Assembly (NCBI RefSeq): GCF_003072125.1
Contig: NZ_QCYH01000008.1
Location: forward strand, 62,001-126,000
Source of the DNA: Pelagivirga sediminicola
GTDB lineage: Bacteria; Pseudomonadota; Alphaproteobacteria; Rhodobacterales; Rhodobacteraceae
Direction of reading: 5' to 3'
DNA: 64,000 bases
Below the pieces are notes generated by a model. The model had not been told where the DNA came from. It saw nothing but the letters and a program-made list of their open reading frames with translations, and searched no databases. The translations under genes and the position numbers were made by a program. Positions 25,722 to 34,353 of this stretch are shown here, piece by piece; the stretch's first letter is position 1; every line of letters starts with the position of its first letter.

Positions 25722-26789
25722 TCAGTTGGGTGCCGTTTTCGGCTTGGTTTTTGGGTTGCGCAGAAATGCCAGACTGCGGGGGGCGAATTCGCGGCCCGCG
25801 GTCAGACCGCCGGGCCGCAGGATCAACACGGCGATCATCACGAGGCCGATCACGATCTCCTGCGTGCCGCTGGGCAGCGCGAACTCGGCGGCGCCCACGC
25901 TCACGCCCTGCTCGCCGCGCACCAGAAGCTCGATCAGGATCGACAGTACCAGCACGCCAGTGACCGCGCCCGACAGGCTGCCGATGCCGCCGACCACCAG
26001 CATGGCGAGCGAGATGAAGGTGATGCCCAGATAGAAATTGTCAGGATTCAGCACGCCGATGGAATGGCCCAGCAGAACGCCCGCGATGCCGGTGAAGAAC
26101 CCCGAGACAACCAGCGACAGCAGCCGGTGGCGATAGATATGGATGCCCGAGGCGCGCGCCGCGACCTCATCCTCGCGCGTGGCGCGCAGGGCAAGGCCGG
26201 AGGCGGAATTGGCGTAAAGGCTGGCCGCGAAAACGGCGGCCACGGCCCAGCCGAGCGCCGTCCACTGATCCACATACCGCTCCAGCCCGACGACCGAGGA
26301 GGTGGCGCCGGTGACGCCCTCCCAGTTGGAATAGACGGTGTTGACGATGGCAAGGAACGCGAAGGTGGCGATGGAGGCCGCGATACCGCTCAGCCGCAGG
26401 ATCGCCGCACCCGACAACAGCGCGACCAGCGCCGCCAGCAGGCCCGACACGATCGCCGCCGGAAACATCGGCCATTCGGCATTGGCCAGCCACAGCGGCA
26501 GATCGGGCAGGAAGAGCGATTTCATCTGCGGCTTCAGCGTCAGCCAGGCCGAGCAATAGGCCCCGATCGCCATGTATCCCGCATGGCCAAAGCTGATGAT
26601 GCCGGAATTGCCGACGAAGATCCAAAGCCCGACCACCAGCACGACGCGGATCAGCGTCTCGGCGGCCATGCGTGCCAGCGCCTTGTCGCCGAAAAACGTG
26701 GCCAGCAGCACCAGCCCCAGCAGGATCGCAGACAGGATGACGGGCGTGGCATAGGACAAAAGGCGGGCTTCGGTATGGCGGTTCATCAT
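25722..26789 (-). CDS. LivM-type ABC transporter permease
   Basis: 355 residues with about nine or ten membrane helices and the conserved block FVGNSGIISFGHAGYMAIGAYCSAWL, plus the cytoplasmic loop with ATREDEVAARASGI that contacts the ATPases. It pairs with the LivH-type permease, whose stop lies 3 bp before this gene. Confidence 0.92.
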   Translation of the reverse strand: MMNRHTEARLLSYATPVILSAILLGLVLLATFFGDKALARMAAETLIRVVLVVGLWIFVGNSGIISFGHAGYMAIGAYCSAWLTLKPQMKSLFLPDLPLWLANAEWPMFPAAIVSGLLAALVALLSGAAILRLSGIAASIATFAFLAIVNTVYSNWEGVTGATSSVVGLERYVDQWTALGWAVAAVFAASLYANSASGLALRATREDEVAARASGIHIYRHRLLSLVVSGFFTGIAGVLLGHSIGVLNPDNFYLGITFISLAMLVVGGIGSLSGAVTGVLVLSILIELLVRGEQGVSVGAAEFALPSGTQEIVIGLVMIAVLILRPGGLTAGREFAPRSLAFLRNPKTKPKTAPN

Positions 26790-26792
26790 TGC

Positions 26793-27707
26793 TCAGATCC
26801 TCGGACGGGCGGATTTAGGCACGAACAGGCCCTGCGGGCGCACCAGCAGGCTGACGATCACCAGCGTGTAGAGAAACGCATCCCGGAAGGGGCGCGCGTC
26901 GAGCGGAAGGTAGGCTTGCAGCACGACGGAGGCCGCCCCGATCAGAAAGCCCGCCGCGACCGCGCCGGGGAGCGAGCCCAGCCCGCCGATGACGGTGGCG
27001 ATGAAGGCCACCAGCATGATCTGCCCACCCATGCGCACGTCGGCCACGCCCGTCTGCGTCGCCATGATCAGCGCCACGGCAGCGGCCAGCGCGCCCGACA
27101 GCGCGAAGGCGCCGGTGATCACGACATTGGCGCGCACGCCCAGAAGGCGCGCCATGCGGAAATTCTCGGCGGCGGCGCGCATCTCCAGCCCGATCCGCGT
27201 CTTGCGCAGCAGGAGGGCAAGGCCCGTGACCACCACCAGCGTGGTCAGGATCACGATCAGTTGCAGCACAGGCACGCTGGCCCCCGCCAGCTCGACCGGC
27301 ATGTTCAGATCGGGCCAGAGGCTGATCGCCTTGGGCCGGCCGCCATAAAGCGCCAGCAGCGTGTTCTGGATCACGAAGCCCAGCGCGAAGGAGCCGACCA
27401 TCATCGCCACCGGGGACGCGTTGCGCATGTGGCGGAACACCAGCATTTCGGACGCGACGGCAATCAGCGCGCCCAGCCCGAGGATCACCGGGATCAGCAC
27501 GATGGCCGGCGCGCGGCCCAGAAACATGACCGACATCGCATCGGTCGAGGGCAGGATCAGCGCAAAGACGCAAAAGGCGATGTATTCGCCATGCGCGAAG
27601 TTCACGAGGTTCATCACGCCGAAGATCAGCGCGATTCCCAGCGCCGCCATGGCATAGATACCGCCCAACGCCGCGGCATCGAAGAAAAGTTGCGTGATAT
27701 CGCTCAT
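26793..27707 (-). CDS. LivH-type ABC transporter permease
   Basis: 304 residues with about eight membrane helices; the signature GIYAMAALGIALIFGVMNLVNFAHGEY is at the N-terminus and the EAA-like loop RRKTRIGLEMRAAAENFRMARLLG type is recognisable. Its ATG overlaps the livF-type stop by 4 bp. Confidence 0.92.
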   Translation of the reverse strand: MSDITQLFFDAAALGGIYAMAALGIALIFGVMNLVNFAHGEYIAFCVFALILPSTDAMSVMFLGRAPAIVLIPVILGLGALIAVASEMLVFRHMRNASPVAMMVGSFALGFVIQNTLLALYGGRPKAISLWPDLNMPVELAGASVPVLQLIVILTTLVVVTGLALLLRKTRIGLEMRAAAENFRMARLLGVRANVVITGAFALSGALAAAVALIMATQTGVADVRMGGQIMLVAFIATVIGGLGSLPGAVAAGFLIGAASVVLQAYLPLDARPFRDAFLYTLVIVSLLVRPQGLFVPKSARPRI

Positions 27708-28453
27708 GCCTTTGCCTCCGCGTCTTCTGCCGCGCCGGATTTGCCGAAATAAGCCTCGGTCAACGCCGCCTGATCGCCGAAATCTGCGGCATCTCCGCCG
27801 CCGACGATGGCCCCGCCCCGCATCAGGATCAGCCGCCCGCCGACGCGCGCGGCCCTGACCGAGCTTTGCTCGACGATCAAAAGGGTCAGGCCGCGCTCCT
27901 CTTGCAGCGCAATCAGCTTGTCATAGACCTGATCGACCACCTTGGGCGCGAGGCCCAGCGATGGCTCGTCCACCATCATCAGCTTGGGGTTGGTCATCAG
28001 CGCGCGCCCGATGGCCAGCATCTGCTGCTGCCCGCCGGACAATGCGCCGGCGGGCGCGTGTCGCCGCTCGCCCAGAATGGGGAAGGCGCTGTAGATCTCG
28101 TCCATGTCGGTCTGCACCGCGTGCCGGTCCCGGCGCAGGCCGGTGCCGACACGCAGGTTTTCCTGCACCGTCAGCGCGCCGAAAATCTCGCGCCCCTCGG
28201 GCACCATCGACAGGCCGAGCCGCGCAATCGCTTCGGGCGGCTGGCCGGTCAGGATATCGCCGTCCATTTCGATCCGGCCCTGACTGGTGGCCACCGCGCC
28301 GCTGATCGCACCCAGAAGGGACGACTTGCCGGCGCCGTTGGGGCCCGCGATGAACACGCGCTCGCCCTCCTCGATGCTCAGCGACACTTCGTTCAGGGCC
28401 GGCACCTTGCCATAGCGCACGGACAGGTCGAAAACGCCCAGTTTCGACATCAC
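27704..28453 (-). CDS. LivF-type ABC transporter ATP-binding protein
   Basis: 249 residues. Walker A GPNGAGKSS, Q-loop, signature LSGGQQQ and Walker B LMMVDEPSLGLAP are all present. It is the shorter of the two ATPases, without the long insertion typical of LivG. Overlaps both neighbours by 4 bp (ATGA). Confidence 0.93.
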   Translation of the reverse strand: MMSKLGVFDLSVRYGKVPALNEVSLSIEEGERVFIAGPNGAGKSSLLGAISGAVATSQGRIEMDGDILTGQPPEAIARLGLSMVPEGREIFGALTVQENLRVGTGLRRDRHAVQTDMDEIYSAFPILGERRHAPAGALSGGQQQMLAIGRALMTNPKLMMVDEPSLGLAPKVVDQVYDKLIALQEERGLTLLIVEQSSVRAARVGGRLILMRGGAIVGGGDAADFGDQAALTEAYFGKSGAAEDAEAKA

Positions 28454-29202
28454 GCGGCCTCCTGATCGACGCCGAAATAGGCATCACGAACGGCGCGGCT
28501 GGCGGTGATGACATCGCGGCCGCCCTCCTCGATGATGCGTCCCGCGTCGAGGACATAGACATGGCTGGAGACCGAAAGGACCAGCCCCACGTTATGCTCG
28601 ATCAGCAGAACGCCGGTGCCCAGCTCGCACGCGACGCGCGCGATGAGGCGCGCCAGATCGGCGGCCTCGGCCTCGGACATGCCGGCGGCGGGCTCGTCCA
28701 GCAGCAAAAATTGCGGCGCGAACATCAGCGCGCGGGCAATGCCGACGCGCCGCTCGTCGGTATAGGGCAGCCCGGCGGCGGGCGCCTCGGCGAGGTGGGC
28801 AATCTCCAGCCAGTCCAGCACGCGCATCGCCTCGGTCTCGGCGGCGTGGCGCGAGCGGCCGAGACCGACGCCGGTGACCGCCAGGTTATCCAGCACATCC
28901 AGCCCGGCAAAGAGCCGCCCAGCCTGAAACGTGCGCGCGATCCCGGCGCGGCGCATCCGGTGCGGCGCCAGAGCGCCGACATCCTGCCCCGCCATCGTGA
29001 TCCGGCCCGAACTGGGCGGCTGGAAGCCGGTCAGCACGTTGACCATCGTCGTCTTGCCCGCGCCATTGGGCCCGATCAGCCCATGCACGGCGCCGGGCGT
29101 CAGCGTCATGGTCACATCCGTCAGCGCCTTGAAGCCGCCGAAGGCCACCGAAACGTCGGTGGCATTCAGCGCGTTCTGCGCATTTTGCGTGGCATGGCTC
29201 AC
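28450..29202 (-). CDS. LivG-type ABC transporter ATP-binding protein
   Basis: 250 residues. Walker A GPNGAGKTT, Walker B FLLLDEPAAGMS, and the C-terminal IIEEGG segment of the LivG/BCA_ABC group. The signature region reads LPYTDERRVGIARAL rather than LSGGQ, a common LivG variation. It starts 3 bp after the hyuA-type stop. Confidence 0.92.
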   Translation of the reverse strand: MSHATQNAQNALNATDVSVAFGGFKALTDVTMTLTPGAVHGLIGPNGAGKTTMVNVLTGFQPPSSGRITMAGQDVGALAPHRMRRAGIARTFQAGRLFAGLDVLDNLAVTGVGLGRSRHAAETEAMRVLDWLEIAHLAEAPAAGLPYTDERRVGIARALMFAPQFLLLDEPAAGMSEAEAADLARLIARVACELGTGVLLIEHNVGLVLSVSSHVYVLDAGRIIEEGGRDVITASRAVRDAYFGVDQEAA

Positions 29203-29205
29203 CGC

Positions 29206-31326
29206 TTACGCCTCGGCCATCGTCTGGGCCTTGGCGGAGGTGCCGTCGCCCGTCGCCGCGGTCAGCACATAGGTGCCGGTATCGTGCAGCGTCACGGTCC
29301 AGTCAGGCTCGACCACGATGGTTGTCGTCACCTCCTCGATCACCGCGGGGCCGGTCAGCGTGTCGCCCGCGCCCAGCGCGCCGCCGTCATAGACCGGCGT
29401 GCTGCGTGCGGTGCCATCGGCGCTGAACACCATGTCGCGGTGCCCCTTGATGGCCGCCGCCGCGCCCTTGCCCGGCGCGATCTTCATGCGCGTGGGTTTG
29501 GCCACATGCCCGTTGATGGTGCTTTCGACGTTGACCACCTCGACCGCGCTGCGTGGCTCGTCATAGGTGTAGAGCTCCTTGTGGCGGGCATGGAAGGCGT
29601 CCTTGATCTTCTCCAGCGATGTCTCGGTCACCTCGAAGGGGCTGATTTCTACCGTGCATTCATGCACTTGCCCGACATAACGCATGTCCAGCGAGCGGCG
29701 GATCGAGATATCCTCCTCGGCAAAGCCGTCATCCTTCAGATCCTCGCGCCCGCGCGCCTCAAGTCCCTTGAACAGCTCGTCAAGACGCGCCGCGGACGCG
29801 GCCCCTTCCAGCCGCAGGGGCGCGGGGGCCATGTAATTGTACCGGACGTCCGACAGGATCTGGCCGTAGGCGCACAGGCCCGAGGCCAGCTTGGAAATCA
29901 GCACCTTGGCGATGCCCATCTCGCGCGCCAGCGCGGTGATATGCGCGCCGGTCGCGCCGCCCGCGCCCATCAGCACGAAATCGCGCGGGTCATACCCCCG
30001 CTCGACCGAGACGCGGCGGATGCCGTTCATCATGTTGTTGTTGACGATGGTGAACATGCCGTAGGCGGCCTTTTCGACGGAGATGCCCAGCGGATCGGCC
30101 AGCTTGGCCTTGATCGCCGCGCGCGCCTTGTCCACGTCCAGCGGCAGGCGCCCGCCGACCAGACCGTCGGAGTTGAGATAGCCCAGCGTCAGGTTGGCGT
30201 CGGTCGTCGTCGGGTTCTCGCCGCCCTGCCCGTAGCAGGCCGGGCCCGGCTCGGACCCGGCCGATTGCGGGCCCATCTGCATCAGCCCCATCTCGTCGAT
30301 CCACCCGATCGAGCCGCCCCCGGCGCCCAGCGTTTCGACCTGGATCATCGGGATGCCGATGCGGTAGCGAAGGAAGTCGATGTTCTTGTTGATATTCGCC
30401 TGCCCGTCGCGCGTCAGCGTGATGTCAAACGACGTGCCGCCCATGTCGACGGTGATGATGTTGGTATCGCCCCAAGGCGCGGCCACGTCGAGCGCCGCCT
30501 GCGGCGCCGATGCCGGACCGGAGTTGATCGCATAGACCGATTGGTCCGACACGACGCGGCCCAGCGCGAGGCCGCCGTTCGACTGGAAATACCGTACCGG
30601 ATGCTTGGAGCCCAGCTCGCGGAAATAGCCGTCGATCGCCTCCACGTAGCGTTGCAGGATCGGCGCCAGATAGGCGTTCACGATCGCCGTCGAGGTGCGG
30701 GTATATTCGCGCACCTGCGGATAGAGCACGCTGCCCACGGTCAGGCGCACGTCGGGCATCATCTCGCGCACGATCTCGGCGGCGCGCATCTCGTGGTCGG
30801 TGTGGAGCACCGACCAGACAAAGGAGATGGCGACCGATTCCACGCCCTCGGCGATGAAATAGCGGCAGGCCTCGCGCACCTGCTCCTCGTCCATCGGGGT
30901 GCGCACGGTGCCGTCCGACAGGACGCGCTCGGAAATCGGGCGGCGCAGGTGGCGCGGAACCAGCATGGTCGCGGGCGGATAGTCGGGATCGTAGCGATAC
31001 CCGTCCTCCTTGTGGCCAAGGCGGATCTCGATGGAATCCTCGTGCCCCTCTGTCGCAATGAGGCCGGTTTTCGCGCCGTTATGGGTGATCAGCGCATTGA
31101 GGCCGACGGTCGTGCCGTTGATGCACAGATCGGAGTTCGACACGATGTCGCGCGGCGATACGCCGGTCTCCTCCTCGATCAGGGCAAGGCCGTTCCTGAT
31201 GGCCTTGGTCGGCTCGTTCGGGGTCGACAGAACCTTGAAGATCTGAACGTCGCCGCCCTGTTCTGCCAGAACGAAATCGGTGAAGGTGCCGCCGGCATCG
31301 ATGCCAAGACGATATTTGCTACGCAT
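29206..31326 (-). CDS. Hydantoinase/oxoprolinase family protein, subunit A
   Basis: 706 residues. The N-terminal ATP-binding motif GIDAGGTFTDFV defines Hydant_A_N; the central Hydantoinase_A domain carries NSGPASAPQAA and DMGGTSFD, and the C-terminal part is beta-rich. With HyuB it hydrolyses a cyclic amide such as 5-oxoproline, hydantoin or N-methylhydantoin at the cost of ATP. Substrate cannot be assigned by motif alone. AAGGA precedes the ATG. The fused Liv-type transporter genes suggest that the substrate is imported. Confidence 0.92.
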   Translation of the reverse strand: MRSKYRLGIDAGGTFTDFVLAEQGGDVQIFKVLSTPNEPTKAIRNGLALIEEETGVSPRDIVSNSDLCINGTTVGLNALITHNGAKTGLIATEGHEDSIEIRLGHKEDGYRYDPDYPPATMLVPRHLRRPISERVLSDGTVRTPMDEEQVREACRYFIAEGVESVAISFVWSVLHTDHEMRAAEIVREMMPDVRLTVGSVLYPQVREYTRTSTAIVNAYLAPILQRYVEAIDGYFRELGSKHPVRYFQSNGGLALGRVVSDQSVYAINSGPASAPQAALDVAAPWGDTNIITVDMGGTSFDITLTRDGQANINKNIDFLRYRIGIPMIQVETLGAGGGSIGWIDEMGLMQMGPQSAGSEPGPACYGQGGENPTTTDANLTLGYLNSDGLVGGRLPLDVDKARAAIKAKLADPLGISVEKAAYGMFTIVNNNMMNGIRRVSVERGYDPRDFVLMGAGGATGAHITALAREMGIAKVLISKLASGLCAYGQILSDVRYNYMAPAPLRLEGAASAARLDELFKGLEARGREDLKDDGFAEEDISIRRSLDMRYVGQVHECTVEISPFEVTETSLEKIKDAFHARHKELYTYDEPRSAVEVVNVESTINGHVAKPTRMKIAPGKGAAAAIKGHRDMVFSADGTARSTPVYDGGALGAGDTLTGPAVIEEVTTTIVVEPDWTVTLHDTGTYVLTAATGDGTSAKAQTMAEA

Positions 31327-31350
31327 GGGAAAATCCTTTCTAGTCTTGGC

Positions 31351-33105
31351 TTATGCAGCGCTGGCGCGGGTTTTCGCGGTCGCCGCCTCGTCCACGGTCA
31401 GGCTTTCGGCGTCGGAGAGGATGACGCCATAGTCCTGCTTGGCCCCTTCGATGCTGACCAGGCCGTTGCGGATATCCTCGACCACGCGGCGCGGATCGCG
31501 CTCGAACGGGTTGCCGAAGCCGCCGCCGCCGGGGTTCTTGTTGGCGGCCCGCTCGCCGGGGTTGATCGTCTCGATCACGTTGTCGGTGATGATTTCGGTC
31601 TGGCCGTTCCGGGTGATTTCCAGCCGCCCGACCTTGGGCTCGATCATCGTGGATTTCGCGCCGCCGGCACCCATCGCGGGGATGCGGCGGCCCTCGCCGA
31701 AGGTGATCAGCGTCATCGGCTTGTCCAGCGGCTCCACCTCCCAGCAGGCGCCCGATCCGCCGCGGAACTTGCCCGCGCCGCCACTGTCGACCATCATCGA
31801 ATAGCGGTGGATGATGATGGGATAGGAATGCTCCAGCATCTCGATATCGCCCGAGGTCAGCGCGCCAAAGCAGCATTGCGGCCCGCGCACATGCCAGCCA
31901 TCCTGCGACGCCGTGGCGCCCGCGCCGGAGATGATCGAGGCGAGCACCATCGTCACGTATTCCTCGTCATGGCGCGTGTCCCAGCCGGCGATGTTGCAGC
32001 CATTGGCATGGCCCCAGCTGGCCGAAACCTTGTCGGGCGCCGCCTGCTCGAACGCGAGGCGCACGGCGTCGGTCAGCGTCTCCATCGGGGTGGTGGTGCA
32101 GTTGGCGTGGGGCGCGGGTGGCTTGGCGTTGCACAGCGTGCCGCGCGGGCCCATGTCGACGGTGATGTTGCGATACAGCCCCTCGTTATAAGGCGGCGGA
32201 AGCTGCGCGAACATCATCAGGCCCAGATAGACGCCGGAATAGCTGTTCCCCTCGTAGGAATTGATGAAATACGGGATCTGCGGCGGGCTTTCGATCTCGA
32301 TATGCACCTTTTCGCCGTTGATCGTGACGGTCGCGGTGATGTCGAAATCGCCAAAGCCGTGGCCGGCATCCTCCAGCACGGCGGTGCCGCTATAGGTGCC
32401 GTCCGGCACTTCGGCGATCAGGCTTTTCATGTGCTTGTTGGCCATGTCCAGCAGCACCTCGATGCAGTCCTGAACCGTTTCCTTGCCGTATTTGTCCAAG
32501 AGCGCGATCATGTTGCGCGCACCGACCTGGCAGGCGCCGATGAGCGCATTGAAATCGCCCTCCTGATCGCGGCGGGCGCGCATGTTGGTCAGCAGCATGT
32601 TCAGGATGTCATGGCGCGGCTTGCCCTCGTCCCAGATCTTGATCGGGGGGATGCGCAAACCTTCGGCGAAGATCTCCTTGGCGTCGGGGTTGTAGCCGGC
32701 GGGCACCGGGCCGCCGATATCGGTCAGGTGGCCCTTGCAGACGGTCCAGAACACCAGCTCGCCCTTGTAGAAGACGGGGTAATACATGCAGGTGTCGATG
32801 ATATGGCTGCCGGCATAATCGGGATCGTTATGCAGGATCAGATCGCCCTCCTTGATGTCGCCATCAAAGAACTTGTCCACCGCCTTCATCGCGGGAATGA
32901 GGCTGCCGAGGTGGATGGGAATGTCCTGCCCCTGCAGGATCATCTCGGGCGTGTGGTTGAAAAGCGCGGTGGAGTAGTCATGCGCGAGGTTGAAGACCGA
33001 GCTGCGCGCCGTCTTCTCCAGCGCCATGGTCATTTCGCGCTGCGTTGTCTCCAGCACGCCGCGCACCACCGACAAGGTAATGGGATCGACATTTTTCCGA
33101 GGCAT
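31351..33105 (-). CDS. Hydantoinase B/oxoprolinase family protein, subunit B
   Basis: 584 residues. Contains HNDPDYAGSHIIDTCMYYP and GYNPDAKEIF, the GGAGKFRGGSG block and the CNAKPPAPHANCTTTP segment typical of Hydantoinase_B. The start MPRKNVDPITL is chosen; upstream in-frame residues are low-complexity and overlap the regulatory region. It is the first gene of the operon, separated by 24 bp from subunit A. The long antisense ORF over this gene is a codon-usage shadow. Confidence 0.92.
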   Translation of the reverse strand: MPRKNVDPITLSVVRGVLETTQREMTMALEKTARSSVFNLAHDYSTALFNHTPEMILQGQDIPIHLGSLIPAMKAVDKFFDGDIKEGDLILHNDPDYAGSHIIDTCMYYPVFYKGELVFWTVCKGHLTDIGGPVPAGYNPDAKEIFAEGLRIPPIKIWDEGKPRHDILNMLLTNMRARRDQEGDFNALIGACQVGARNMIALLDKYGKETVQDCIEVLLDMANKHMKSLIAEVPDGTYSGTAVLEDAGHGFGDFDITATVTINGEKVHIEIESPPQIPYFINSYEGNSYSGVYLGLMMFAQLPPPYNEGLYRNITVDMGPRGTLCNAKPPAPHANCTTTPMETLTDAVRLAFEQAAPDKVSASWGHANGCNIAGWDTRHDEEYVTMVLASIISGAGATASQDGWHVRGPQCCFGALTSGDIEMLEHSYPIIIHRYSMMVDSGGAGKFRGGSGACWEVEPLDKPMTLITFGEGRRIPAMGAGGAKSTMIEPKVGRLEITRNGQTEIITDNVIETINPGERAANKNPGGGGFGNPFERDPRRVVEDIRNGLVSIEGAKQDYGVILSDAESLTVDEAATAKTRASAA

Positions 33106-33243
33106 ATCATGTGTCCTTTGCGTTGCGCGCAAGGGGCCCGGACGCGCCTGCGGGTGCCCCTTCGAGGGGCTCGCCTGCATCGCCATGCCGCCTTTGCACG
33201 TCGAGATCATGGGCCAGCATTGCCCGCGCGGCGCCCTTCGGTC

Positions 33244-33325
33244 TTGCCCCCCGGCGCAGGATCATTTGGCGATCAGCGCAGCGATATTTGACGCCGAACG
33301 CAGGATTTCTTGACGCTGAGCGCAG
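33244..33325. repeat. Four-copy 22-bp-periodic repeat array, candidate AraC-type operator
   Basis: 16-bp units start at 33244, 33266, 33288 and 33310, each exactly 22 bp apart. Shared positions are TTG at the left and RCGCAG (GCGCAG in three, ACGCAG in one) at the right. Units 3 and 4, TTGACGCCGAACGCAG and TTGACGCTGAGCGCAG, differ at only two bases; unit 1 is the most degenerate. The array fills the space between hyuB (start 33105) and the divergent araC-type gene (start 33388). Direct repeats spaced by two helical turns are typical of AraC-family operators. Confidence 0.8.
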
Positions 33326-33387
33326 TCACCGGAAATTTTCTTTGTGAAATGAGGCTTCGCCGGTAACTTCGTTCAAGGGAGGAGCAA

Positions 33388-34353
33388 ATGTCAGCCACAT
33401 TGAAATTTTCGACTGCGAACACGCCCGCGCATGACCGGTCGAGCCATTGGAACGCGGTCATCATGGATGCGTATTTTCCGCTGGAGTTGCAGTTTCAGAG
33501 TCCCTCGCAATTCGACGGCAGGCTCAGCCGCATGCCGCTGGGCCACGTGGGCCTGTCGCGGCTGACATCCGCGCCGGTCCTTTACGAGCGGCGCCCCAGC
33601 CACATTCGCGAGGCCCGCGAGGAAGAGTACCTGGTGACGATCCCGCGATCATCGCCGGTGGAATTCCGCCAGCTGGGCCGCGACGTGCGCTGCGATCCGG
33701 GCGGATTCATCCTAAAGCGCGGGGACGAGCCCTATCGCTTCATGTATGCCAAGCCCAACGATCTGTATGTGCTGAAGGTCAGCCGCCGCGCGTTGTCCGA
33801 GCGCGTGCGCAATCCTGACCGGTTCTGTGCGCAGGTCATCGACGCGACCTCCGGCACCGCGGGGCTGTTCGCGGCGATGGTCGATCAGATCCAGCAGCGC
33901 ATCGACGATCTGAGCGGCGCCGCCGCCGAGACGGCAGGCCGGCAATTGCTGGAGCTTCTGGGTCTTGCGCTGGATGAAAAATCCAGCGCGGTGGATACCG
34001 GCGACGTGTCCAGCGTGCGCGCGGCGCATCTGCTGCGGGTCGAGCGGTTCATCCGCGATCACCTGAAGGATCCGGCCCTGTCCCCCGATCTGATCGCGCA
34101 GGGCTGCGGCATTTCCAAGCGCTACCTGCACGATCTGTTCAAGGACGTGAACGGCACTGTGTCGCAGCAGATCCGTGATCAGCGCCTGACGGCGGCGCGC
34201 GACCGGCTGGCGGCGTCACGCTCGGTCAGCATCGCCGAGGTCGCCTATCGCTTCGGGTTCTCTGATCAGGCGCAATTCTCGCGCCTGTTCAAGACGCGCT
34301 TCGGCATGACCCCGTCCGAGTTGCAGCGCAGCGCGCCACCGCAATTCGCCTAA
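33388..34353 (+). CDS. AraC family transcriptional regulator
   Basis: 321 residues. An N-terminal AraC_binding_2-like domain (conserved HWNAVIMDAYFPLE) is followed by a C-terminal double HTH: LSPDLIAQGCGISKRYLHDLF and SIAEVAYRFGFSDQAQFSRLFKTRFGMTPSE. Divergent from the hyuBA-liv operon and separated by a four-unit repeat array, it is very likely the local regulator. Its TAA overlaps the stop codon of the convergent RND gene (CTAA). AGGGAGGAG precedes the ATG. Confidence 0.93.
   Translation: MSATLKFSTANTPAHDRSSHWNAVIMDAYFPLELQFQSPSQFDGRLSRMPLGHVGLSRLTSAPVLYERRPSHIREAREEEYLVTIPRSSPVEFRQLGRDVRCDPGGFILKRGDEPYRFMYAKPNDLYVLKVSRRALSERVRNPDRFCAQVIDATSGTAGLFAAMVDQIQQRIDDLSGAAAETAGRQLLELLGLALDEKSSAVDTGDVSSVRAAHLLRVERFIRDHLKDPALSPDLIAQGCGISKRYLHDLFKDVNGTVSQQIRDQRLTAARDRLAASRSVSIAEVAYRFGFSDQAQFSRLFKTRFGMTPSELQRSAPPQFA

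Noticed and set aside
28561-33291. 1576-codon ORF on the plus strand opposite hyuA/hyuB/livG
   Set aside because: It is antisense to five genes with clear domains, has no family motif and is rich in His, Gly, Ala, Arg and Asp. Long antisense frames are a normal result of high GC at third codon positions.
33310-33340. Sigma70 promoter for araC using TTGACG at 33310
   Set aside because: The hexamer belongs to the repeat array and the matching -10 positions (AAATTT) fit only 2 of 6 bases.
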